This document shows positions 1 to 4,787 of a DNA stretch of 7,154 nucleotides, piece after piece. This DNA is from an uncultured Ruminococcus sp. (GTDB lineage Bacteria; Bacillota; Clostridia; Oscillospirales; Ruminococcaceae): the NCBI GenBank assembly GCA_945867875.1, contig CAMBJF010000122.1:1-7154 (forward strand). Direction: 5' to 3'. A program made the position numbers and the translations under genes. Each line of letters starts with the position of its first letter. The first letter of the stretch is position 1. The notes beneath the pieces were generated by a model, which saw only the letters and a list, made by a program, of their open reading frames with translations, was not told where the DNA came from and made no database searches.

Positions 1-46
1 TACACACTGCATATCGTCGGCAGCGTCAGATGTGTATAAGAGACAG
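1..46 (+). other. Nextera i5-side sequencing adapter (artefact)
   Basis: This is synthetic sequence, not genome. Bases 1-5 match the end of the Illumina P5 primer. Bases 6-13 (ACTGCATA) match the Nextera i5 index known as S506/N506. Bases 14-27 are the read-1 adapter stem and 28-46 the 19-base Tn5 mosaic end finishing in AGAGACAG. Genomic sequence begins at 47, where the transposase cut. Index names are from memory. Confidence 0.98.
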
Positions 47-151
47 GGAGTGTATTGCAGTAAAAAGTATTAACGAATGAGTTGGGCAGAAAACCCGACA
101 GCTCTGCGGGAAAGCTCTCCCCGGGGCAATGTGAAAGGATTGAGCTAAAGT
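47..151 (+). other. 5' leader of the phosphate transporter gene, promoter not visible
   Basis: About 105 bases of genomic DNA precede the first gene. No convincing -35/-10 pair is present, so the promoter probably lies beyond the fragment end. A short hairpin is visible: GTTGGG (81-86) pairs with CCCGAC (94-99), including one G-T pair. A CCCCGGGG palindrome sits at 119-126. These could belong to a structured leader, but I do not recognise a riboswitch class. The ribosome binding site AAAGGA is at 134-139. Confidence 0.35.
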
Positions 152-1921
152 ATGACCATTTTTAACGTCATCCATCTGTTCGGCGGTCTCGCAATGTTCC
201 TCTACGGTATGAATCTTATGAGCGATAAGCTCGAAAAACTGGCAGGCGGCAAGCTTGAACAGATCTTTGAAAAGCTTACCTCCAACCGCTTCAAGGGACT
301 GCTTCTCGGAATCCTCGTTACGGCGGTGGTGCAGTCATCGTCGGCTACCACAGTTATGCTGGTAGGTTTCGTAAACTCGGGTCTTATGCGCCTTTCACAG
401 GTCATTCCAATAATTATGGGTGCTAACATCGGTACGACTGTTACCACTTGGATACTGAGCCTTACAGGACTTAAGGGCGACAGCCTGTTTATCCAGTTCT
501 GCAAGCCTGCAAACTTCGCTCCTATCTTCGCCCTTGTGGGAATAGTCCTCCGAATGGCGAGCAAGAGCGGCAAAAAAAAAGATATCGGCGGCATTCTTAT
601 CGGCTTTGGTCTGCTTATGCAGGGAATGGTCATTATGGGCGATTCCGTTGAGCCTCTCAGCGAGTCGGAAAAGTTTGCCGAGCTTATGATAATGTTCCAG
701 AATCCCGTTATAGGAGTTCTCGTGGGCGCAGGCGTAACAGCTGTTATACAGTCCTCTGCGGCTTCCGTTGGTATGCTCCAGACCCTTTCAAATTCCGGAC
801 TTATCACATTCGGTACGGCTCTGCCCATTATCCTCGGTCAGAACATCGGCACCTGCGTCACCGCCATAATTTCCTCGGCGGGCGCAAACAAGAGCGCAAA
901 GCGTGTTGCGGCGGTGCACCTTTACTTCAACATCATCGGCACTGCAATAGCTCTTGTCTGTTATTATACACTTGATGCATTTATCCATTTCACGTTCAAT
1001 GATATGGAGGTAACGAGCATTTCCATTGCTATCGTCCATACTATATTTAATCTCGGCACAACTATACTCCTTATGCCCTTTACCCACGTTCTTGAAAAGC
1101 TGGCATACCTTACTATCAAGGACGAAAAGAGAGACCCTGCCGAGAACCTTGTGCTCCTTGACGACCGTTTTCTCAGCACTCCCGGTGTTGCAATTGAGCA
1201 GTGCCGCAATGTCACAAACAGAATGGCATCTCTTGCCAAGACCACTATTTCCCTTTCCCTTGACCTCTTCAAAAGCTTCGACGAGGACAAGGCTCAGATG
1301 ATACTTGAAAACGAGGACGTTATCGACAAATACGAGGACATTACGGGAACATATCTCGTAAAGCTTTCGGGGCGCAGCCTTACAATGGACGACAGCCGCA
1401 CAGTCTCCTGCCTGCTCCATTCCATAGGCGATTTCGAGCGAATTTCCGACCACGCCGTGAACATTCTCGACACGGCGAGAGAGATACACACCAAGGGCGT
1501 TGATTTCTCGGATATGGCAAAGCGTGAGCTGAATGTTATGTTCGGCGCTATCGAAGAGATTCTCGACATCACCGTAAAGGCATTCGAGGAAAAAGACATT
1601 GCCCTTGCTTACAAGGTCGAGCCTCTCGAAGAGGTAGTCGATTACCTCAGAACTGAGATGAAGACCCGTCACGTTGAGCGTCTCAGAACAAAGGCCTGCA
1701 CCATTGAACAGGGCTTTATCTTCACCGACCTGCTCACAGACCTTGAGCGTGTTTCCGACCACTGCTCCAACATTGCCGTAAACCTCATTCAGATAAACGA
1801 TGACAACTTTGAGAACCACCGTTATCTCAACGCTGTCAAGAGCGAGGACAACGAGCAGTTTGCAGAGCTTTTCAAGGAATATTCCTACAAATATCCTCTC
1901 CCTCAGGCAAACGAAAAGTAA
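152..1921 (+). CDS. Na+/phosphate cotransporter family protein with C-terminal PhoU domain
   Basis: Predicted inner membrane protein that imports inorganic phosphate with sodium (Na/Pi-cotransporter II-related family, NptA/YjbB type). The membrane part, about residues 1-320, holds the two inverted Na/Pi repeats. Each carries the family signature: QSSSATT at 61-67 with GANIGTT at 90-96, then QSSAAS at 200-205 with GQNIGTC at 229-235. Residues about 345-550 form a helical PhoU-like domain with its two acidic metal-binding style motifs, DFERISDH (427-434) and DLERVSDH (530-537). The 589-residue length is normal for the PhoU-fused form. The ATG at 152 follows AAAGGA by 12 bases, and the N-terminus fits the family. 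A run of nine A (572-580) encodes three lysines in a loop. The gene is monocistronic, with a hairpin terminator just after the stop. Family call secure; the ion and direction of transport are inferred from the family. Confidence 0.95.
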   Translation: MTIFNVIHLFGGLAMFLYGMNLMSDKLEKLAGGKLEQIFEKLTSNRFKGLLLGILVTAVVQSSSATTVMLVGFVNSGLMRLSQVIPIIMGANIGTTVTTWILSLTGLKGDSLFIQFCKPANFAPIFALVGIVLRMASKSGKKKDIGGILIGFGLLMQGMVIMGDSVEPLSESEKFAELMIMFQNPVIGVLVGAGVTAVIQSSAASVGMLQTLSNSGLITFGTALPIILGQNIGTCVTAIISSAGANKSAKRVAAVHLYFNIIGTAIALVCYYTLDAFIHFTFNDMEVTSISIAIVHTIFNLGTTILLMPFTHVLEKLAYLTIKDEKRDPAENLVLLDDRFLSTPGVAIEQCRNVTNRMASLAKTTISLSLDLFKSFDEDKAQMILENEDVIDKYEDITGTYLVKLSGRSLTMDDSRTVSCLLHSIGDFERISDHAVNILDTAREIHTKGVDFSDMAKRELNVMFGAIEEILDITVKAFEEKDIALAYKVEPLEEVVDYLRTEMKTRHVERLRTKACTIEQGFIFTDLLTDLERVSDHCSNIAVNLIQINDDNFENHRYLNAVKSEDNEQFAELFKEYSYKYPLPQANEK

Positions 1922-1927
1922 AAATAT

Positions 1928-1957
1928 AAGGCTCTCCGAGATCGGAGAGCCTTTTTT
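1928..1957 (+). terminator. Rho-independent terminator shared by the transporter gene and tRNA-Leu
   Basis: GGCTCTCCG (1930-1938) pairs perfectly with CGGAGAGCC (1943-1951) around a four-base loop, followed by six T (1952-1957). On the minus strand the same hairpin follows the tRNA 3' end and runs into a T-rich tract (complement of 1921-1929), so it probably stops both convergent transcripts. The last T of the plus-strand tract is the complement of the final A of the encoded tRNA CCA end. Confidence 0.9.
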
Positions 1958-2039
1958 GGTGCGGGTAACAGGACTTGAACCTGCACGCCGAAGCAATAGA
2001 TCCTAAGTCTATCGTGTCTGCCAGTTTCACCATACCCGC
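1957..2039 (-). tRNA. tRNA-Leu (anticodon UAG)
   Basis: The minus strand folds into a class II tRNA. The acceptor stem is GCGGGTA (complement of 2033-2039) with TACCCGC (complement of 1961-1967). The anticodon loop is CTTAGGA with anticodon UAG (complement of 2003-2005), reading CUA leucine codons and probably other CUN codons. A long variable arm typical of leucine tRNAs contains CTTCGG. The T arm has TTCAAGT. The discriminator A is at 1960, and the CCA end is encoded in the gene (1957-1959), as is common in Firmicutes. It is a single tRNA gene, not part of a cluster within this window. Confidence 0.97.
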
Positions 2040-2050
2040 ATAACCATTTA

Positions 2051-2079
2051 ATTATAACATTCAAATCCCCGCAAGTCAA
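2051..2079 (-). promoter_or_regulatory. Promoter of tRNA-Leu
   Basis: Reading the minus strand, the -35 is TTGACT (complement of 2074-2079), followed by a 17-base spacer and a perfect -10 TATAAT (complement of 2051-2056) with an extended TGT just before it. Transcription would start near 2044, only a few bases before the tRNA 5' end at 2039, which is the expected arrangement for a strongly expressed tRNA. Confidence 0.88.
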
Positions 2080-2118
2080 GATGATAATAAAAAGTTTACA
2101 AGGAATTTGTGAGCTTAT

Positions 2119-2147
2119 TTGACAATTTACTCCATATATGCTGTTAT
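2119..2147 (+). promoter_or_regulatory. Candidate promoter for the possible RNA gene
   Basis: A perfect -35 TTGACA (2119-2124) is followed after 17 bases by TGTTAT (2142-2147), which matches four of six -10 positions. The start would fall near 2154, at the left edge of the structured stretch that ends in the terminator at 2318-2356. The weak -10 makes this moderate evidence only. Confidence 0.45.
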
Positions 2148-2153
2148 TTGATT

Positions 2154-2356
2154 GGCTGTCAGCCCCGAAATGGGGTGTATGACCAAATGACAATAGTATA
2201 GTTTATCTTGTCCGTATTGGCAGGTGTAGCCGCAAACAACATATGCAAATGGCTGGACGGTGACAAGTAAATGGCAGTCACCAGCCTGAGGGTGAGCCGC
2301 CTTCCAAAATAAATGGCAAGCCCCTCAGAGAAGTGGAGTTCTCCGAGGGGCTTTTT
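2154..2356 (+). ncRNA. Possible structured non-coding RNA, class not identified
   Basis: About 200 bases with no believable protein gene lie between a candidate promoter and a clear terminator, and hold several perfect complementary arms. GTCA (2158-2161) pairs with TGAC (2180-2183) enclosing CCCC/GGGG (2163-2166 with 2172-2175). GACAA (2189-2193) pairs with TTGTC (2208-2212). GTCC (2210-2213) pairs with GGAC (2255-2258), stacked on AGCC/GGCT (2228-2231 with 2251-2254). GGTGAC (2259-2264) pairs with GTCACC (2277-2282). Some arms compete: GTC at 2210-2212 serves two helices, and TCACC (2278-2282) could instead pair with GGTGA (2291-2295). AAATGGC occurs three times (2247, 2269, 2311). It is not tmRNA, SRP RNA, RNase P RNA or 5S rRNA as far as I can tell. 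The 6S and raiA-motif RNAs are untested candidates. The strand is inferred from the terminator, and a strong minus-strand promoter at 2389-2417 leaves the other strand open. Short helices arise by chance, so confidence is moderate. Confidence 0.5.
2318..2356 (+). terminator. Rho-independent terminator
   Basis: AAGCCCCTC (2318-2326) pairs with GAGGGGCTT (2345-2353). After one A-C mismatch the stem continues with GAGAA (2328-2332) to TTCTC (2339-2343), with a six-base loop at 2333-2338. Five T follow (2352-2356). On the minus strand the hairpin is followed by a mixed sequence rather than a T run, so it looks directional. No protein gene ends just before it, which is the main argument for an RNA gene upstream. 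Confidence 0.88.
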
Positions 2357-2364
2357 GTATGCCA

Positions 2365-2393
2365 TTGACAATAGTTCGTTGTGATTATATTAT
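2365..2393 (+). promoter_or_regulatory. Strong plus-strand promoter, -10 shared with an opposed promoter
   Basis: A perfect -35 TTGACA (2365-2370), a 17-base spacer and TATTAT (2388-2393, five of six consensus positions) predict a start near 2400 and transcription towards the phosphorylase operon, giving a leader of about 165 bases. It may be an upstream promoter of that operon, in addition to the one at 2482-2510. Its -10 overlaps the -10 of the minus-strand promoter at 2389-2417. Confidence 0.7.
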
Positions 2394-2417
2394 ACACCCC
2401 CGCCGCACAAATGTCAA
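2389..2417 (-). promoter_or_regulatory. Perfect consensus minus-strand promoter
   Basis: Reading the minus strand, TTGACA (complement of 2412-2417), a 17-base spacer and TATAAT (complement of 2389-2394) match the housekeeping sigma factor consensus at all twelve positions. The start would be near 2382, with transcription leftwards through the 2154-2356 region. No gene with a ribosome binding site lies directly downstream on that strand. It may make an antisense RNA, a minus-strand RNA gene, or a long precursor reaching tRNA-Leu. It may also be a by-product of the symmetrical -10 it shares with the plus-strand promoter. Confidence 0.7.
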
Positions 2418-2442
2418 GCCCCTAAAAGCCGTTCACATATAA

Positions 2443-2454
2443 TTCTGCGCAGAA
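2443..2454. promoter_or_regulatory. Perfect 12-bp palindrome, candidate operator
   Basis: TTCTGCGCAGAA is a perfect palindrome with a central CpG, 27 bases upstream of the -35 of the phosphorylase promoter. Palindromes with a central CpG are typical of LacI-family operators, a family that often controls sugar genes. The position also suits an activator site, and also lies downstream of the 2365-2393 promoter where it could act as a roadblock. No regulator gene is in the window, so the assignment is inference. Confidence 0.4.
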
Positions 2455-2481
2455 AATTAAAAATAATAACAACATTGCTGC

Positions 2482-2510
2482 TTGAATATAGAAAAAAAGT
2501 GTGATATAAT
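2482..2510 (+). promoter_or_regulatory. Main promoter of the phosphorylase-azlCD operon
   Basis: TTGAAT (2482-2487) is followed by a 17-base spacer and a perfect TATAAT (2505-2510) with an extended TGA in front. An A run in the spacer (2492-2498) may curve the DNA. The start would be near 2517, giving a leader of about 50 bases before the TTG start at 2567. Confidence 0.88.
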
Positions 2511-2537
2511 AATCAAGTGTTATTTTTATTGCCCTGC

Positions 2538-2551
2538 TGCAAAAATTTGCA
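2538..2551. repeat. Inverted repeat in the phosphorylase leader
   Basis: TGCAAA (2538-2543) and TTTGCA (2546-2551) form a perfect inverted repeat with a two-base gap, placed between the predicted start site and the ribosome binding site, whose first base it includes. It could be a downstream operator or a small hairpin affecting ribosome access. With A-T-rich arms of six bases it could also be chance. Confidence 0.3.
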
Positions 2552-2557
2552 AAGGAG
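2551..2557 (+). promoter_or_regulatory. Ribosome binding site that selects a TTG start
   Basis: AAAGGAG lies nine bases before the TTG at 2567-2569. The next in-frame ATG is far inside the conserved region (Met63), so this site decides that the gene starts with TTG. Confidence 0.9.
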
Positions 2558-2566
2558 TTTTACAAC

Positions 2567-3742
2567 TTGAGTACTTTTGAAACCAACAAAGCCCGTGCAG
2601 AAGCACGCTATGAGGCTCTTATCACCCGCAAGAACCGTGTCTCCGAGAGCTATAACGGCATTTATGACCGCTATGAATACCCCGTGCTCACCGCAGACCA
2701 CGCTCCCCTCATCTGGAAATATGATTTTGACCCTGCGACCAACCCATATTTTATGGAGCGTCTCGGCGTGAACGCTGTTCTGAACTCAGGCGCTATTTTC
2801 CTGGGCGGCAAGTATTACCTTGTTGCAAGAGTTGAGGGCAACGACAGAAAGTCTTTCTTTGCCGTTGCAGAGAGCGAAAGTCCCGTTGACGGTTTCCGTT
2901 TCTGGGATTTCCCCGTTCTTCTCCCCGACACCGAGCCCGAGGAGACAAATGTATATGATATGCGCCTTACTCAGCACGAGGACGGCTGGATATATGGCGT
3001 TTTCTGCTCCGAGAGCAAGGATAAGTCCGTTTCCGACCTCTCCGCAGCTACAGCTCAGGCAGGCATCGTCCGCACAAAGGACCTGAAAACCTGGGAACGT
3101 CTCCCCAACCTTAAGTCAAAGTCCCCTCAGCAGAGAAATGTTGTTCTCCACCCCGAATTTGTTGACGGAAAGTATGCATTCTACACCCGTCCTCAGGACG
3201 ATTTCATTCAGACAGGCTCAGGCGGAGGAGTTTGCTTCGGTCTCTGCGAAGATATCACAAACCCTGTTATCTGCACTGACGAGGTCGTTATCTCCCCCAG
3301 ACAGTACCACACCATCACCGAGGTAAAGAACGGCGCAGGCGCTGTGCCCATTAAGACACCCAAGGGCTGGATACACATTGCCCACGGCGTAAGAAACACC
3401 GCCGCAGGTCTCCGCTATGTAATATATGTATTCGCTACTGACCTGAATGACCCCTCAAAGCTCATAGCATCTCCCTCGGGACTGTTCATCGCTCCCCACG
3501 GTGCTGAAAGAGTGGGCGACGTTTCCAACGTATGCTTCACAAACGGCGCTATAGTAAGGGAAAACGGCGATGTATATATCTACTATGCATCTTCCGACAC
3601 CCGTGTTCACGTTGCGGCAACAACTATCGACAAGCTTATGGACTATACATTCAATACGCCCTCCGACCCTCTCCGTTCTGTTGACTGCGTAAAGCAGAGA
3701 TACGGGCTTATTGAAAAAAATCTGAAATTTCTTGGCAAATAA
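2567..3742 (+). CDS. 4-O-beta-D-mannosyl-D-glucose phosphorylase (GH130_1)
   Basis: Cytoplasmic enzyme that splits 4-O-beta-D-mannosyl-D-glucose with phosphate into alpha-mannose 1-phosphate and glucose, the final step of the mannan route that starts with cellobiose 2-epimerase. The 391-residue protein resembles, from memory, the Bacteroides fragilis MGP and Ruminococcus albus RaMP1 along its whole length. Conserved blocks are RYEYPVLTADHAP near 35-47, NPYFMERLGVNAVLNSGAI (59-77), RVEGNDRKSFFAVAES (88-103), NVYDMRLTQHEDGW (128-141), QQRNVVLHPEFVDGKYAFYTR (188-208), TGSGGG (216-221), HGVRNTAAGLRY (273-284) and YASSDTR (340-346). Asp131 in VYDMRLT matches the general acid of the family. There is no signal peptide. 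Translation starts at TTG after AAAGGAG. It heads an operon with azlC three bases downstream. Usual partners (epimerase, mannanase, GH130_2 enzyme) are not in the window. Confidence 0.95.
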   Translation: MSTFETNKARAEARYEALITRKNRVSESYNGIYDRYEYPVLTADHAPLIWKYDFDPATNPYFMERLGVNAVLNSGAIFLGGKYYLVARVEGNDRKSFFAVAESESPVDGFRFWDFPVLLPDTEPEETNVYDMRLTQHEDGWIYGVFCSESKDKSVSDLSAATAQAGIVRTKDLKTWERLPNLKSKSPQQRNVVLHPEFVDGKYAFYTRPQDDFIQTGSGGGVCFGLCEDITNPVICTDEVVISPRQYHTITEVKNGAGAVPIKTPKGWIHIAHGVRNTAAGLRYVIYVFATDLNDPSKLIASPSGLFIAPHGAERVGDVSNVCFTNGAIVRENGDVYIYYASSDTRVHVAATTIDKLMDYTFNTPSDPLRSVDCVKQRYGLIEKNLKFLGK

Positions 3743-3745
3743 ATA

Positions 3746-4453
3746 ATGAGATCTGATTTTCTTAAAGGAATGACTCACGGCATACCCATAGCCTTAGGAT
3801 ACATTTCCGTATCCTTTGGCTTTGGCATTGCGGCGGTAAGGGCAGGGCTGTCCGTTGCCGCCGCCGTGGGCATATCCGCTTCAAACCTCACCTCTGCGGG
3901 ACAGGCGGCAGGGGTGGAGATAATCGCCGCAGGGGGAACTCTTATCGAACTCGCCCTGAGCCAGCTTGTAATAAATCTCCGTTACTCACTTATGGGACTT
4001 TCACTGTCGCAAAAGCTTGATGACTCATTCACTGTCCCCCACCGTCTCCTTGCATCATTTGGCATCACCGATGAGATATTCGCAGTGGCGGCGGCACAGC
4101 CGGGAAAGCTGAAACCATCATATATGTACGGACTTATACTCATAGCCGCCCTTGGCTGGACAGGGGGAACATTACTTGGCGCTGTGGCTGGACAGGCTCT
4201 CCCGCAGATGTTCACCGCCGCAATGGGCATACTGCTCTACGGAATGTTCATCGCCATAATCATACCGCCCTCACGAAAGAGCAGGAGCGTTTTCGGAGCG
4301 GTGCTTATCGCTGCGCTCATAAGTCTGCTTTTCAAGTTTGTTTTCACGAAGATAAGCGTAGGATTTGCAATAATCATAAGTGCATCGGTGGCAGCGGCTG
4401 TAATGGCACTCATAGCTCCCGTGCCCGATGACGAAGAGGAGGAGCAGTCTTGA
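3746..4453 (+). CDS. azlC: AzlC family branched-chain amino acid exporter, large subunit
   Basis: Integral membrane subunit of the AzlCD pair, which exports branched-chain amino acids and, in Bacillus subtilis, the analogue 4-azaleucine. The 235-residue protein is mostly hydrophobic. Recognisable family blocks are GIPIALGYISVSFGFGI (12-28), SAGQAAG (50-56), a block around NLRYSLMGLSLSQ (77-89) and GITDEIFA (106-113). Hydrophobic helices lie near 125-150, 155-174, 182-200 and 204-224. The ATG at 3746 is three bases after the phosphorylase stop and has no clear ribosome binding site, so translation is probably coupled to the gene before it. A later ATG at 3770 directly abuts AAAGGA and would have no spacing. 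The acidic tail (residues 229-233) is encoded by the GAAGAGGAGGAG stretch that also serves as ribosome binding site for azlD. Confidence 0.93.
   Translation: MRSDFLKGMTHGIPIALGYISVSFGFGIAAVRAGLSVAAAVGISASNLTSAGQAAGVEIIAAGGTLIELALSQLVINLRYSLMGLSLSQKLDDSFTVPHRLLASFGITDEIFAVAAAQPGKLKPSYMYGLILIAALGWTGGTLLGAVAGQALPQMFTAAMGILLYGMFIAIIIPPSRKSRSVFGAVLIAALISLLFKFVFTKISVGFAIIISASVAAAVMALIAPVPDDEEEEQS
4437..4442 (+). promoter_or_regulatory. Ribosome binding site of azlD inside azlC
   Basis: AGGAGG sits seven bases before the TTG at 4450-4452. It selects this start, which overlaps the azlC stop as TTGA, and it lies in codons for the acidic C-terminal tail of AzlC. Confidence 0.88.
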
Positions 4454-4752
4454 GCATAGTTGTTTATATAGCGGTAATGGCGATAGTCACTTACCTTATA
4501 AGAATGCTCCCTCTCACCCTTTTTCGCTCAAAAATAAAGTCGAAATTTCTGCGGAGCTTTCTAAAATACATACCATACACTGTTCTCAGCGCAATGACAT
4601 TCCCCGCAATTTTCTATTCGACGGGAAATGTGATAACAGCCACGGTAGGAACTGTGGCAGCCCTTATAACCGCTTTTTTTGGACTTCCACTTATCGTTGT
4701 TGCGGCAGCCGCCGCAGGTACTGCGCTTATCGCAGGGCTATTTATATTGTAA
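4450..4752 (+). CDS. azlD: AzlD family branched-chain amino acid exporter, small subunit
   Basis: Small membrane partner of AzlC; in the family both subunits are needed for export. The 100-residue protein shows the AzlD signature TYLIRMLPL (14-22) and FLKYIPYTVLSAMTFPAI (37-54), with hydrophobic helices near 2-19, 40-57, 62-78 and 80-99. Length is typical. It starts at TTG in a four-base overlap (TTGA) with the azlC stop, after a strong AGGAGG at seven bases, so the two are translationally coupled and probably made in equal amounts. The stop at 4750-4752 runs straight into the A tract of the terminator, making this the last gene of the operon. The identity rests both on the motifs and on the azlC neighbour. 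Confidence 0.93.
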   Translation: MSIVVYIAVMAIVTYLIRMLPLTLFRSKIKSKFLRSFLKYIPYTVLSAMTFPAIFYSTGNVITATVGTVAALITAFFGLPLIVVAAAAAGTALIAGLFIL

Positions 4753-4787
4753 AAAGACCGCACAGGCAAATTGTGCGGTCTTTTTTT
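4751..4787. terminator. Bidirectional terminator between azlD and the minus-strand operon
   Basis: GACCGCACA (4756-4764) pairs perfectly with TGTGCGGTC (4772-4780) around a seven-base loop. Seven T follow (4781-4787), and five A precede (4751-4755), so the hairpin works on both strands. It overlaps the azlD stop on the left, and its right T run overlaps the TAA stop (complement of 4786-4788) of the convergent gene. Confidence 0.93.

Noticed and set aside
788..1996. 402-codon open frame on the minus strand opposite the phosphate transporter
   Set aside because: It lies almost wholly antisense to a clearly conserved gene, starts within the tRNA-terminator region, and encodes a protein with no recognisable domain. 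It is a codon-bias shadow.
2159..2371. 70-codon minus-strand frame across the possible RNA region
   Set aside because: It has no ribosome binding site and runs through the terminator hairpin and the RNA helices. A perfect promoter does lie just upstream at 2389-2417, so it is rejected with some caution; conservation of this frame in relatives could simply reflect a conserved RNA.
3770..4453. Alternative azlC start at the ATG at 3770
   Set aside because: AAAGGA directly abuts this ATG, leaving no spacing, and the start at 3746 gives the N-terminal length usual for the family with coupling to the upstream stop.
1957..4752. Functional link between tRNA-Leu and the branched-chain amino acid exporter
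   Set aside because: The tRNA is on the other strand, over 1.7 kb away, with its own promoter and terminator. No T-box leader is visible before the operon. Proximity is best taken as chance.
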